NCBI RefSeq assembly: GCF_012027555.1
Contig: NZ_SNUQ01000001.1
Location: 558,001 to 622,000, forward strand
DNA: 64,000 nucleotides
Direction of reading: 5' to 3'
Source of the DNA: Thermococcus sp. CX2
GTDB taxonomy: Archaea; Methanobacteriota_B; Thermococci; Thermococcales; Thermococcaceae
Shown here: positions 25,587 to 33,948 of the stretch, one piece after another
Numbering within the stretch: the first letter of the stretch is position 1
Layout: each line of letters begins with the position of its first letter
Position numbers and translations under genes: made by a program
Notes under the pieces: model-generated
What the model saw: the letters and a program-made list of their open reading frames with translations, nothing else
Database searches by the model: none
Told to the model about the DNA's origin: nothing

Positions 25587-26474
25587 TTAGCCCCTGCATA
25601 TAACCCCATCGTCCCCGCAGCGGTTCACCTCGAGTTGAACCGTTACGTGGGTTATGCCGTGTCTTTTAAGGCGCTCCTCAATCTCGTCGATTATCCTCTG
25701 GGCCTCGCTCACGGGCATATCGTTGACCTCAACGTGGCACTCAAAGTGTATCTCCCTCTCTCCTATGCGCCACGCGTGGAAGTGGTGGGCGTTCTTCACG
25801 CCGGGAATAGACTCAATCTCCGCCTTGATGGCATGGAAGTCGAGCTCAGGCGATGCCTCCATGAGAACCTCGACGCTTTCCTTCAGTATCTCGTAGCCCT
25901 CACGGAGGATGTAGAGGGAAATGAGTACGGTAACGAGGGGATCGATCCAGATGAGGTCGTAGTATCTTATGGCCAGACCGCCGGCCACTACTGCCACCGA
26001 AGACAGCGTGTCGCTCACGAGATGAAGGTAAGCGGAGCGGACGTTGATGCTCTCGTGGGCGTGCTCGTGGAGGAGGAGAACGGAGAGAAGGTTCGCCAGA
26101 AGTCCAATAACCGCCACCACAAGCATGAGGCCGGTGTCTATAGGATTGGGATCCCTGAATCGCTTGTAGGCCTCCACGAGCAGGAAGAGGGCAACGCCGA
26201 CGAGGACGGCAGAGTTGACAAAGGCGACGAGTATCTCGGCCCTCTTGTAGCCAAAGGTGTACTTCTCGTTCCTCTCGCGTTCGCCGATTCTTATTGCTAT
26301 GTAGCTCGCTAAAAGACTCATCGCGTCGCTGAAGTTGTGGAGCGAGTCGCTCAGGAGAGCTAAACTCCCGGAGAGGATTCCTCCTATGACCTCGGCGAGC
26401 GTTATTACGAAGTTCAGAACTATGGAGAAGACAATCCTGGATTTCATGCCCTCGTGGGAGTGGTCGTGTACCAT
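25587..26474 (-). CDS. Cation diffusion facilitator (Zn2+/Fe2+-type) exporter
   Basis: A 295-aa CDF protein with six membrane helices. The N-terminal signature GSLALLSDSLHNFSDAMSLLASYIA carries the metal-site Asp/His residues (HNFSD), the second site is LVSDTLSSVAVV, and a histidine-rich loop (HEHAHES) lies between helices 4 and 5. The C-terminal cytoplasmic domain (about residues 205-290) is the ferredoxin-like dimerisation domain. The frame is open 49 codons upstream, but GCTTTTAAGCC (about 26500-26510) and GGGGAGGGG place promoter and ribosome site before the ATG at 26474. It is divergent from hypA. Confidence 0.9.
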   Translation of the reverse strand: MVHDHSHEGMKSRIVFSIVLNFVITLAEVIGGILSGSLALLSDSLHNFSDAMSLLASYIAIRIGERERNEKYTFGYKRAEILVAFVNSAVLVGVALFLLVEAYKRFRDPNPIDTGLMLVVAVIGLLANLLSVLLLHEHAHESINVRSAYLHLVSDTLSSVAVVAGGLAIRYYDLIWIDPLVTVLISLYILREGYEILKESVEVLMEASPELDFHAIKAEIESIPGVKNAHHFHAWRIGEREIHFECHVEVNDMPVSEAQRIIDEIEERLKRHGITHVTVQLEVNRCGDDGVICRG

Positions 26475-26557
26475 TCCCCTCCCCAGAAGCAGTCGGGGGA
26501 GAGGCTTAAAAGCATTTTGAGGCCAAAATTGGGAAGTTCCAAGTGAAAGATAACGTA

Positions 26558-26574
26558 AACATAACGTTGGAAAC
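26558..26574 (-). promoter_or_regulatory. Perfect SurR consensus site upstream of hypA
   Basis: AAC-ATAAC-GTT-GGA-AAC, the exact reverse complement form of GTTn3AACn5GTT. It ends 7 bp before the hypA TATA box (TTTTTAAG, 26582-26589), predicting activation of the hypA-hypB-hycI operon in the absence of sulfur. Longer flanking dyads (TTCCAA at 26537 and TTGGAA at 26567) overlap it. Confidence 0.8.
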
Positions 26575-26619
26575 TCAACACTTTTTAAGGGAACTACCCA
26601 GAAAGTTAGCGGTGATACC

Positions 26620-27039
26620 ATGCACGAGTGGGCTCTGGCTGATGGAATAGTTAGGACCGCCCTCGACTACGCCCAAAGGGAGGGCGCAAAAAAGCTTCTG
26701 GCAATCCAGGTAGTCCTCGGAGAGCTCCAGGATGTCAACGCCGAGATAGTCGAGTTTGCCATGAGGGAACTCCTCAAGGGCACCATAGGAGAAGGAGCCG
26801 AGATAGAGTTCATCGAGGAAGAGGCAGTCTTCAGGTGCAGGAGCTGCGGCCACGAGTGGAAGCTCAAGGAAGTCAGGGACAGATTTGACGAACGCATAAA
26901 AGAGGACATACACTTCATTCCAGAGGTTGTTCACGCCTTTTTAGCGTGTCCGAAGTGCGGTAGCCACGATTTCGAAGTCATCCAGGGCAGGGGAGTTTAC
27001 ATAAGCGGGATAAAAATCGAGAAGGAGGGAGAGGCATGA
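26620..27039 (+). CDS. hypA: Hydrogenase nickel-insertion protein HypA
   Basis: A 139-aa nickel metallochaperone. The N-terminal MHEWALADGIV holds the Ni ligand His2, and the zinc domain has CRSCG and CPKCG with a long insert between the two pairs, as in Thermococcus kodakarensis HypA. It hands Ni2+ to hydrogenase large subunits together with the ATPase encoded next. It overlaps that gene by 4 bp. GGTGATACC precedes the ATG; TATA and a perfect SurR site lie upstream. Confidence 0.96.
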   Translation: MHEWALADGIVRTALDYAQREGAKKLLAIQVVLGELQDVNAEIVEFAMRELLKGTIGEGAEIEFIEEEAVFRCRSCGHEWKLKEVRDRFDERIKEDIHFIPEVVHAFLACPKCGSHDFEVIQGRGVYISGIKIEKEGEA

Positions 27040-27767
27040 TAGCCATAGACCCCCGCGTCAAGGGCATAGAGGCGAGGCTCGAAAGGGTGGAGCGGATAAT
27101 CCCAGTTGTCAGCGGCAAGGGTGGCGTTGGAAAGTCCCTAACCGCGACAACTCTCGCCCTCGTTCTTGCCGAGAAGGGCTACAAAGTTGGCCTCCTCGAC
27201 CTCGACTTCCACGGGGCGAGCGACCACGTAGTCCTCGGCTTCGAGCCGAAGGAGTTCCCGGAGGAGGACAGGGGCGTCGTTCCTCCGACGGTTCACGGAA
27301 TAAAGTTCATGAGCATTGTGTACTACTCAGAGGATAAGCCAACCCCCATGAGGGGAATGGAGGTAAGCGACGCTCTCATAGAGCTCCTCACCATAACGCG
27401 CTGGGATGAGCTGGACTACCTCATCATTGATATGCCTCCAGGTCTGGGAGATCAGTTCCTCGACGTGCTGAGGTTCCTTAAGGGAGGAGAATTCATCGTC
27501 GTTGCAACGCCGTCAAAGCTGGCCCTCAACGTAGTGAGGAAGCTGATAGAGCTCCTCAAGGAGGAGAAGCACAAGGTCGTTGGTGTTATCGAGAACATGA
27601 AACTAAACGATGAGAATGACGTGAAGGAGCTGGCGGAGAAGCTTGACGTCCCGTACTTAGCAGGGATTCCGTTCTACACTGACCTGGAGGAGAAGATAGG
27701 GAAACCAGAGGAGCTCCTGAAGACGAAGTTCGCGGAAAAGATAAGGGAAGTGGCAGAGAAGCTCTGA
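27036..27767 (+). CDS. hypB: Mrp/MinD-type HypB ATPase (nickel insertion partner of HypA)
   Basis: A 243-aa SIMIBI-class ATPase with deviant Walker A SGKGGVGKS (residues 26-34) and LIIDMPPGLGDQ. In Thermococcales this Mrp/MinD-type protein, unrelated in detail to the bacterial GTPase HypB, regulates nickel affinity of HypA by forming an ATP-dependent complex, as shown for T. kodakarensis. Overlap with hypA and the hycI gene 27 bp downstream support this role. Confidence 0.9.
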   Translation: MIAIDPRVKGIEARLERVERIIPVVSGKGGVGKSLTATTLALVLAEKGYKVGLLDLDFHGASDHVVLGFEPKEFPEEDRGVVPPTVHGIKFMSIVYYSEDKPTPMRGMEVSDALIELLTITRWDELDYLIIDMPPGLGDQFLDVLRFLKGGEFIVVATPSKLALNVVRKLIELLKEEKHKVVGVIENMKLNDENDVKELAEKLDVPYLAGIPFYTDLEEKIGKPEELLKTKFAEKIREVAEKL

Positions 27768-27794
27768 TTTCCTATTTTCTTCTGGGGTGAAACG

Positions 27795-28271
27795 ATGGAA
27801 CTTGAAAAGCTCTTCCAAAACGCAAAACGAATCGTGATCTGTGGCATAGGAAACGACATAAGGGGAGACGACGCCTTTGGCGTTCTCGTGGCAGAGAGGC
27901 TGAAGGAACTCGTCAAGAAAGAAAACGTCCTCGTACTCAACTGCGGGGAAGTGCCAGAGAACTACACGGGCAGGATAGCGGAGTTCAAGCCCGACTTAGT
28001 GGTCTTCATTGATGCCGTGGACTTCGGCGGAAAGCATGGAGAGCTCGTCGTAGCCGACCCTGAGGGAACCTTGGGCGAGGCAGTGTCTACCCACGGGCTT
28101 CCCCTCAAGTTCATAACGCGGTTCATGAAGACGATGGTAAATGCTGAGTTCGTCCTTATCGGCTGCCAGCCCCGCTTGATGGGCCTCTTCGAGGAGCCGA
28201 CCGAGGTGATAAAGGAAAAAGCCGAGCTGCTCGCTGAGGCCATTGCCGAAATTCTCAACTCACAGGGATGA
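27795..28271 (+). CDS. hycI: Hydrogenase maturation endopeptidase HycI
   Basis: A 158-aa protease that removes the C-terminal tail of [NiFe]-hydrogenase large subunits after nickel insertion. The family opening VICGIGNDIRGDDAFGVLVAERL (residues 14-36) carries the acidic metal-sensing residues, and FIDAVDFGG and STHGLPL follow. The large subunit encoded at 35313-37064 has the matching cleavage site. It lies 27 bp after hypB in the same operon under the SurR site. Confidence 0.93.
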   Translation: MELEKLFQNAKRIVICGIGNDIRGDDAFGVLVAERLKELVKKENVLVLNCGEVPENYTGRIAEFKPDLVVFIDAVDFGGKHGELVVADPEGTLGEAVSTHGLPLKFITRFMKTMVNAEFVLIGCQPRLMGLFEEPTEVIKEKAELLAEAIAEILNSQG

Positions 28272-28484
28272 AGGAATGACCTGAGGATTATTTTCATCCC
28301 CGCATCCGTTGCTTCCTTCGTTTTCTTCCTGCTCGACTTCATGGAAGAGACCAGCAACGGGGAGAAGCTGAAAGACGGTCTCTTAACTTTGTGTTCCCGA
28401 CTTGCCACCTCGACAGAATTCTTCTCGGCTCGTTCCCCCCTTCTGGCCTCGACCGTAGCATATTTGCCAGAGGCCAAGAAATAG
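28272..28484 (+). pseudogene. Possible decayed coding remnant without a start codon
   Basis: Directly after the hycI stop and in the same frame, about 70 codons run open to the stop at 28484. The beginning looks protein-like and membrane-associated (LRIIFIPASVASFVFFLLDFMEE), but there is no ATG, GTG or TTG at a useful position; the first Leu codon is CTG. It may be a truncated gene whose start was lost or simply a chance open frame. I cannot name a family. Confidence 0.3.
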
Positions 28485-28488
28485 TGGA

Positions 28489-29070
28489 TTAGAAAGAGGG
28501 CTTAGGAAACTTTCTCAAATCCTCCTTCCTGTTCACGTTGAAAAAGCTCTCGCGCCACCTCTCCGGGAGCTCCTCTATCGGCAGGTAGCAGGTGTTGATC
28601 CTCTCTATGGCTTTCCTTATCATATAGTCCCCGCTGGTAATCTGCTCCTCGAGGATTTTTCTGAACTCCGCCGAGTAGGTCGCATGCAGTGGCTCTAGGT
28701 AGCCGTTGCTCCAGCGCGGAACGCAGACCGCTTTTCCACTTTTCCTGAATTCACTAATTATGTAATCAACGAATTCTGTGACTATTAGGGGCATGTCCCC
28801 AGCTACCACGAAGGCATCACCGAGGCTCAATGCAGTGTAGATGCCCCCTATGGGACCGACCATCAGCCCGTCAACGATGACCTCGTAGCCGAGTTTTTCC
28901 ATGTTTCCCGCATTCTTTGGAGAGGCAACTATCACGACTTCGTCTATCTCCCTAGCGGCCTCTAGGCTCTCGATGGCATAAGCTATGAGGGGCTTTCCGT
29001 CTATCCTGAAGAGCAGCTTATCACCCCCGAAACGCCTTCCCCGTCCCCCCGCCAGAACGGCTCCTATCAT
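28489..29070 (-). CDS. mobA: Molybdenum/tungsten cofactor guanylyltransferase MobA
   Basis: A 193-aa nucleotidyltransferase that attaches GMP to molybdopterin, making the bis-guanine dinucleotide cofactor used by formate dehydrogenases. Motifs: [16 protein letters not shown] at the N-terminus, VVAGDMPLI near residue 92 and the PLHATYS stretch. It overlaps the nucleotidyltransferase-domain gene by 4 bp and lies at the end of the formate-hydrogenase-antiporter operon, which contains its likely client FdhA. Confidence 0.92.
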   Translation of the reverse strand: MIGAVLAGGRGRRFGGDKLLFRIDGKPLIAYAIESLEAAREIDEVVIVASPKNAGNMEKLGYEVIVDGLMVGPIGGIYTALSLGDAFVVAGDMPLIVTEFVDYIISEFRKSGKAVCVPRWSNGYLEPLHATYSAEFRKILEEQITSGDYMIRKAIERINTCYLPIEELPERWRESFFNVNRKEDLRKFPKPSF

Positions 29071-29507
29071 TTCTCCTCCCTTTGCTCCTTTTCCACCGGG
29101 ATGTACTCGATGGTGCTTATGTACTTCACGTACTCTATAGTCTTCTTCGGATTTAGCATCTCTCTGAGCAGGTTCTGGAAGTAGTTGTCCCTGTCGTAAG
29201 CTATCTCATAGGCCTTGGCAACGTCGAGGAAGGACGAGTGGAAGTTCTCCGCCTCTTCCCTCGTGTAGAGCTCAAAGGCTATGAAGTGGCCGTACTCCTC
29301 CTCAACGGGCTCCTTGATGTTTTCTATAAAGTCCGCCACCCGGTTGATCTTGACCGGGTCGTAGGGTTCATCGATTATAACCAGCACATCAATCTCATCA
29401 AGCCCTCCCTTCAGATGTGCCCCGTAGAAGACCACGGAGAGCAGGTTATCGCCGTAGAATTCCCTTATCCGCTGAAGAAGACTCTGCTTTGCCGCCTCAA
29501 TGCTCAT
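29067..29507 (-). CDS. Nucleotidyltransferase-fold (MNT-like) protein
   Basis: A 146-aa protein with a pol-beta-type nucleotidyltransferase core: [23 protein letters not shown] at residues 24-46, where the usual GS-x-DxD pattern is altered ([13 protein letters not shown]), so activity is uncertain. The rest is helical. Such proteins occur as minimal nucleotidyltransferases, often paired with HEPN proteins, but no HEPN partner is adjacent. It lies between the antiporter MnhD gene and mobA on the same strand and may be co-transcribed with them. Confidence 0.65.
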   Translation of the reverse strand: MSIEAAKQSLLQRIREFYGDNLLSVVFYGAHLKGGLDEIDVLVIIDEPYDPVKINRVADFIENIKEPVEEEYGHFIAFELYTREEAENFHSSFLDVAKAYEIAYDRDNYFQNLLREMLNPKKTIEYVKYISTIEYIPVEKEQREEK

Positions 29508-29532
29508 TCCAACACCTCCAAAAATTGAGAGG

Positions 29533-31098
29533 TTAGAGGAGTTTTAATCTTGACGCATACTCTAGGGCAGTCTGGATGTAAAGCCTGTAGTCCATCGTCT
29601 GGGCCGCGGCAGGTTCGATGTAGTGCTGGAGTATCACCGGCGCGGCAAGGCCTATCACAACAACCGCAGCCGCCAGCAGGAGCACCACGAATGCCATGCT
29701 CCTAGATTCTCCCACTGCCACTTCTCTGGACGGCTTGCCGAGCCATACCCTGTAGAGGACGCGCATGTAAGCAACGAGCGCAATAACTGAGCTGACAACT
29801 ATGACCATTGCCAGGGTAAGGCTCTTCTCCATCAGTGCATCGAAGAGCAGTAACTTGCTGAAGAAGACGTTGAGCGGTGGGATCCCCACGAGGCTCAGCG
29901 TTGCTATTGCCAGGCTGAAGGTGGCGACGGGCATCTGCCTGCCAAGGCCGGCCAAATCGCCGATGTCCCTGGAGCCAGCGGCGTGGATGAACATCCCAGC
30001 GGCGAGGAAGAGGAGGGCCTTGGCGATGGCATGGTTAATGATATGGAAAAGTGCCGCCTGGAGTCCAAGCTGGGTGCCGAGGCCAACGGCCATGAACAGG
30101 TAGCCCATGTGCATTATCGTGGAGTAGGCGATGAGCTTCTTGACGTCTCTCTGGGCGTTCATCATAAGGGCACCGAAGAGTGCCGAGATTGCACCGAGGG
30201 CAATGAGCACCGTTCCAAGGGTACCAACTACTTTCGCCAAGCCCGGCGCGAGTTCGCCGCCGTAGACGGTGTAGATGAACCTGATGAGTGAGTAGACACC
30301 GACGTTGACGACCAGTCCGGAGAGTACGGCCGAGATTGGACTCGGCGCTGCTGGGTGCGCTTCTGGAAGCCAGAAGTGGTTCGGGACTATGGCGGACTTA
30401 ATCAAGAACGCCCAGGTTGCCAAGGCCAAGGCAACACCCGAGGCAACCACGATATCCCCAACTGGAGCACCAGTTAGAGGGAAGTCCATTCCGTGAACCT
30501 TTGCCGTCAAATCGGCAAGATTAACCGTGCCGAAGGCGCCGTAGAGTATTCCAAGCGCGAGGAAGTACATGGTGGTTCCTATGGCACCTATGAATGCGTA
30601 CTTAAGGGCAGCGTGCACGGCATCCCTCCTTCCCCTGTAGAACGCCACGAGGGCATACGCTGCGATGCTGGTGACCTCTATCATGACGAAGAGGTTGAAG
30701 GCGTCGCCAGTGAGGAGAACTCCCAGGAGTCCAGCCTCAAGGCCGAGGTAGAGCGTGTAGTACCACTCTAAGCCCTCCTCGTGCTCCAGGTAGCGGTAGC
30801 TGTAAATCGCAATGAGGAACATCAGCGCCGCAGTAACCAGGGCTATGAGAGCGCCGGTCCTGTCAACCTCATAGATTATGCCTATTGGAGCCACCCACTT
30901 ACCAAAGGTGTAAATCAGGGGCTTATCCGAAGAGTAGACCAGCTGGAAGAGCTTAAAGGCACTGATTAAAGTTAAACCCGTTCCCAGGAGGGCATACGCC
31001 TGGATTATCTTCCTGTTGCCCTTGATAATAATCGACGTGAGGGGAAGGCCAAAGGCAAACAGTACTGGAATGATTGGTGTCAGTCCGACCACATCCAT
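29533..31098 (-). CDS. mnhD: Na+/H+ antiporter subunit MnhD/MrpD-like
   Basis: A 521-aa proton-translocating membrane protein of the MrpD/NuoN type with about 14 helices. Landmarks are FNLFVMIEVTSIAAYALVAFYRG, WAFLIKSAIVPNHFWLPEAHPAAPSPISAVLSG and HIINHAIAKALLFLAAG, which carry the conserved Glu, Lys and His residues of the ion channel. GTGAGGTGAGAGG supports the ATG at 31098 rather than a start 14 codons upstream. It is the last antiporter gene of the operon. Confidence 0.9.
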   Translation of the reverse strand: MDVVGLTPIIPVLFAFGLPLTSIIIKGNRKIIQAYALLGTGLTLISAFKLFQLVYSSDKPLIYTFGKWVAPIGIIYEVDRTGALIALVTAALMFLIAIYSYRYLEHEEGLEWYYTLYLGLEAGLLGVLLTGDAFNLFVMIEVTSIAAYALVAFYRGRRDAVHAALKYAFIGAIGTTMYFLALGILYGAFGTVNLADLTAKVHGMDFPLTGAPVGDIVVASGVALALATWAFLIKSAIVPNHFWLPEAHPAAPSPISAVLSGLVVNVGVYSLIRFIYTVYGGELAPGLAKVVGTLGTVLIALGAISALFGALMMNAQRDVKKLIAYSTIMHMGYLFMAVGLGTQLGLQAALFHIINHAIAKALLFLAAGMFIHAAGSRDIGDLAGLGRQMPVATFSLAIATLSLVGIPPLNVFFSKLLLFDALMEKSLTLAMVIVVSSVIALVAYMRVLYRVWLGKPSREVAVGESRSMAFVVLLLAAAVVVIGLAAPVILQHYIEPAAAQTMDYRLYIQTALEYASRLKLL

Positions 31099-31108
31099 GC
31101 CTCTCACC

Positions 31109-31594
31109 TCACTCGAATATTCTCTTCGCGAACCTCTCAAAGTCCGCCGAGATTTCTCCCTTAGCCTTCTCAGGGTCCAGAGTCGTCACGTCAATCCAGT
31201 TCACGTAGAGGTAGTTCTCGTCCATGTCTACCACGACCGTTCCGGGGGTGTTGGTTATCGAGTTCGCCACGAGGGTCTTGGCGTAGCTCGTCTCGACACC
31301 AATAGGCACCTTCACTATTCCGGGATTGTAGTTGCCGGTGATAATCCTGATTATGACGTCTATGTGGGACTTCGTCTCTGCCACGAGCATATACCAGAGG
31401 AAGTACACGAGTCCCCACAGCCACCTCACTGGATTTATGGCCTTGGCATCATTCTGAACAACGTATTTCCCCATCAGCAGCCCCACACCTATTGCCACAA
31501 CAGCTCCAGTGAACAGGTCGTAGGGACTGCTTGAACCAGTGAAGATTATGTACGTGATGAACGCGAGCAGGGCCGTTGGAATGACCCCCCTCAT
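31109..31594 (-). CDS. mnhE: Na+/H+ antiporter subunit MnhE/MrpE
   Basis: A 161-aa protein with N-terminal membrane helices and a soluble domain. The MrpE signature is visible: FLWYMLVAETKSHIDVIIRIITG, then GIVKVPIGVETSYAKTLVANSITNTPGTVVVDM. MrpE subunits are needed for assembly of the antiporter. It overlaps mnhC by 4 bp and ends 10 bp before mnhD. Confidence 0.92.
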   Translation of the reverse strand: MRGVIPTALLAFITYIIFTGSSSPYDLFTGAVVAIGVGLLMGKYVVQNDAKAINPVRWLWGLVYFLWYMLVAETKSHIDVIIRIITGNYNPGIVKVPIGVETSYAKTLVANSITNTPGTVVVDMDENYLYVNWIDVTTLDPEKAKGEISADFERFAKRIFE

Positions 31595-31983
31595 TCCTCA
31601 CCACCCCTCTTCGCTATCTCCCTCACGTCGAGCGTGCCGTAGAGGCGGTAGAGCTGTATCGCCAGCACCGCGAGGAGCATGTTCACCGCCATTCCTATGA
31701 CGACGGCGGTAATCACTAGTGCCTGCGGAAGTGGATCAACGGCAGAGCTCACGAACCCTTCCAATGCTTCCTTTGAGAGCGATGGCAGTATCGGTGGGGC
31801 GATTGGATAGGTGAGGCGGTAGCCTATGAGAACGACCATGACGTTGACGGCATCGCCGAGTATCGTGAGGGATATGATTTTCTTCAGCATGTTCGGCCTA
31901 GCGATTATGCCGTACAGCGATACCGCCAGCGTGAGCAGTAAGACGACCCAGAGGTAAGCCCACAGGAACTCTGAAGTGCTCAT
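31591..31983 (-). CDS. mnhC: Na+/H+ antiporter subunit MnhC/MrpC (NuoK-like)
   Basis: A 130-aa three-helix membrane protein related to NuoK: LYGIIARPNMLKKIISLTILGDAVNVMVVLIG and DPLPQALVITAVVIGMAVNMLLAVLAI, the latter being the conserved PQALVLTAIVIG region. It overlaps its neighbours on both sides by 4 bp. Confidence 0.93.
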   Translation of the reverse strand: MSTSEFLWAYLWVVLLLTLAVSLYGIIARPNMLKKIISLTILGDAVNVMVVLIGYRLTYPIAPPILPSLSKEALEGFVSSAVDPLPQALVITAVVIGMAVNMLLAVLAIQLYRLYGTLDVREIAKRGGEE

Positions 31984-32753
31984 TTCTTCACCCCCAGGAT
32001 TTTCTTGAACTTCTCCTCCGGTATGCTCAGGAGGAGGAATACCGCCGTGAATCCAGCGCCAACAGCCAGGAACTCGAAGAAGTTGTAGTAGATTAGGGAA
32101 CCACCGATAAGCTGGCCTCCAATCTCAGCCGGGAATATTGGCTGGTTCTGCATGATGAAGCCGTCGCTGAGGAGCGGAACCAGAGCAACCAGAGCTATGC
32201 CAAGCAGTCCGATGGAACGAAGGATTAAAGCCCTGGTTTTGTCCATGCCGTGGCCTTCCAGAGTGTATTTTGAGTATGCCGCTATTATGAGAAGCGGTGC
32301 CACAGCCAATGCCGAACCGCCCTGGAAGCCTCCTCCGGGCGTTAAGTGACCGTGCAGAGCAATCGAGGCCGAGACGGCAAGAATCATGACGACGATGACT
32401 TTAGTAACGTCCTTCACTATTGGCGTCAGCTCGGTTGGAGCGCTTTCAACCTTCTTGACCTCTTTCTCCTGCTCCCTGGTGAGCCTGAAGACCGTAAGGC
32501 TGCCTATTATCGCGAGGAAGAACACTGCAGTCTCGAAGAGCGTGTCAATGCCACGATAGTCCCAGAGGATTGAGGTAACAACTTCAGGGCTCCTGGCAGA
32601 GTAATCCCCGAAATAGCTGTTTTTAAGGTAAAACTCGCCAAGGGGTCTAACTCCAGTACCCTCACCGAAGACCTGGAGGGAGACAACAGCGTAAGTCATG
32701 AGCGCGGCGAAGGTCAGGATTATAACCGCCGTGATGAGGCCCTTGCCCCTCAT
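31980..32753 (-). CDS. mnhB: MbhE-like segment fused to antiporter subunit MnhB/MrpB
   Basis: A 257-aa protein that appears to join two units. The first 100 residues, with two helices and TSILWDYRGIDTLFETAVFFLAIIGSLTVF, resemble MbhE or the C-terminal part of MrpA; the second half carries the MrpB motif LHGHLTPGGGFQGGSALAVAPLLII near residues 133-157. In the related Mbh hydrogenase these parts are separate genes (mbhE and mbhF). It directly follows the DUF4040 gene. Confidence 0.88.
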   Translation of the reverse strand: MRGKGLITAVIILTFAALMTYAVVSLQVFGEGTGVRPLGEFYLKNSYFGDYSARSPEVVTSILWDYRGIDTLFETAVFFLAIIGSLTVFRLTREQEKEVKKVESAPTELTPIVKDVTKVIVVMILAVSASIALHGHLTPGGGFQGGSALAVAPLLIIAAYSKYTLEGHGMDKTRALILRSIGLLGIALVALVPLLSDGFIMQNQPIFPAEIGGQLIGGSLIYYNFFEFLAVGAGFTAVFLLLSIPEEKFKKILGVKK

Positions 32754-33008
32754 TCACACCACCTCGTACCTCTCGGTCTTGCTGATGGCGAATATCAGCA
32801 GGGCAGAGTATATTCCCACGGCTATCGCTATGTAGGCGAGAACTATGTCCGGCGCCATTAGGATGTAGAAGGCTATGGCGTAGGCTATGGCCTGGACGGA
32901 GGAAAAGCCCACTGCCTTAAGCAGATCCCTCTCCATCACCGCTAGATAGCTGGCTATGAATCCCAGGATGAGGGCGAGGCTGAGGATGAGCAGGTGAACT
33001 TCAATCAC
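32754..33008 (-). CDS. DUF4040/MbhD-like small antiporter subunit
   Basis: An 84-aa three-helix membrane protein corresponding to MbhD or the DUF4040 segment of MrpA: ILGFIASYLAVMERDLLKAVGFSSVQAIAYAIAFYILMAPDIVLAYIAIAVG. It contributes to the ion channel beside MrpB. The start is the GTG at 33008, overlapping the mnhG stop by 8 bp. Confidence 0.88.
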   Translation of the reverse strand: MIEVHLLILSLALILGFIASYLAVMERDLLKAVGFSSVQAIAYAIAFYILMAPDIVLAYIAIAVGIYSALLIFAISKTERYEVV

Positions 33009-33357
33009 TCCCCCTCACCTCCCCGAGATGGTCCACTTTGGGCTCCCACTCCACGAGTTTGGCCCTGTGGGCGGCGTAGGCCAAAGCGTGGCTTCCAGCG
33101 GGTGAGGCAAGGAGCACTATCACCCCGGTGATGAAGCTTGCTCCCGCTATGGCGTACCTGTTGGGCAGAAAGTCAGCACCGAGAGCAAGCAGGGCAACGC
33201 CGAAGAGCGGAACCGCTGCACCGCCGATGATGCCCACGGTCGCGGCGTGCAGCCTAACGTAGAAGTTCGGGAAGCGGAGTAATCCCAACGCTCCGAAGAA
33301 ATCGCAGAGGGCGCCTATGACTATCAGGAGCGCCCCTATGTAGAACAGAACGCTCAT
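33001..33357 (-). CDS. mnhG: Na+/H+ antiporter subunit MnhG/MrpG
   Basis: A 118-aa membrane protein with three helices and the MrpG core FFGALGLLRFPNFYVRLHAATVGIIGG. AAGGAGGTGGGAGC precedes the ATG at 33357, which overlaps the mnhF stop codon (ATGA), so the longer frame to 33417 is not used. Confidence 0.92.
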   Translation of the reverse strand: MSVLFYIGALLIVIGALCDFFGALGLLRFPNFYVRLHAATVGIIGGAAVPLFGVALLALGADFLPNRYAIAGASFITGVIVLLASPAGSHALAYAAHRAKLVEWEPKVDHLGEVRGSD

Positions 33358-33638
33358 GCTCCCACCTCCTTGCTCACCAGGTGCTTGGCGATGTAGATAT
33401 CCAGCAGATAGCCCCACAGTGCCAGAATCATCGCCCCGCTCACTAAGTAAACGCTCTTGAAGTAAACCGCAAGGATGGCCATGAACGCTGCCACATCGAA
33501 GGAGAGACAGTCAACGGCGAGGATTATATCCGCTATCGTTGGGCCCTTGAAGGCTCTGACGGCATAGATGATGAAAGCCAGCAGATAAACCGGTATCACA
33601 AACTTCATCAGCAGGAAGAACTGGGACTCAAGGCTCAT
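33354..33638 (-). CDS. mnhF: Na+/H+ antiporter subunit MnhF/MrpF
   Basis: A 94-aa three-helix membrane protein with the MrpF signature AVRAFKGPTIADIILAVDCLSFDVAAF. It starts the antiporter half of the operon, 4 bp after the small hydrogenase-associated gene. Confidence 0.92.
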   Translation of the reverse strand: MSLESQFFLLMKFVIPVYLLAFIIYAVRAFKGPTIADIILAVDCLSFDVAAFMAILAVYFKSVYLVSGAMILALWGYLLDIYIAKHLVSKEVGA

Positions 33639-33642
33639 ACCC

Positions 33643-33948
33643 TCACCTCCTCACTATCTTGAGCTTGGCGTCCGCCCCAAGCTCCTGGGCGACCTTTAAG
33701 AGGAGCTTCCTATCGTCTTCGGGCAGCCTTTCCACTGGTATCAGTATCAGGTCGCGTATAGACAGGTCTATCTCGTTTCCCTTTGCCCCGAGGCTCTCCT
33801 TGATTATCTCGATGGTTTTCTCCTTCAGCGTGCCTATTTCCTCTAACACGGCCATGTCGCCGGCGAAATGCGCCATCGCCTTCGAGACGTAAGGTGGATT
33901 AACGTACACTAGCTTTAACAAGTGCCAGGTGCCTCTTTTCGTAGGCAT
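33643..33948 (-). CDS. Small hydrogenase-cluster protein of unknown function
   Basis: A soluble protein of 101 aa if it starts at the ATG 33948, or 88 aa if at the GTG 33909. The ATG has a strong-looking GGAGGTTGAAGG before it but overlaps the small-subunit gene by 50 bp; the GTG gives MYVNPPYVSKAMAHF and a short overlap. The body is helical with a basic C-terminus. Its place between the NuoB-like subunit and MnhF corresponds to MbhI in the Mbh hydrogenase or HycH in E. coli, but I cannot show homology. Confidence 0.6.
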   Translation of the reverse strand: MPTKRGTWHLLKLVYVNPPYVSKAMAHFAGDMAVLEEIGTLKEKTIEIIKESLGAKGNEIDLSIRDLILIPVERLPEDDRKLLLKVAQELGADAKLKIVRR

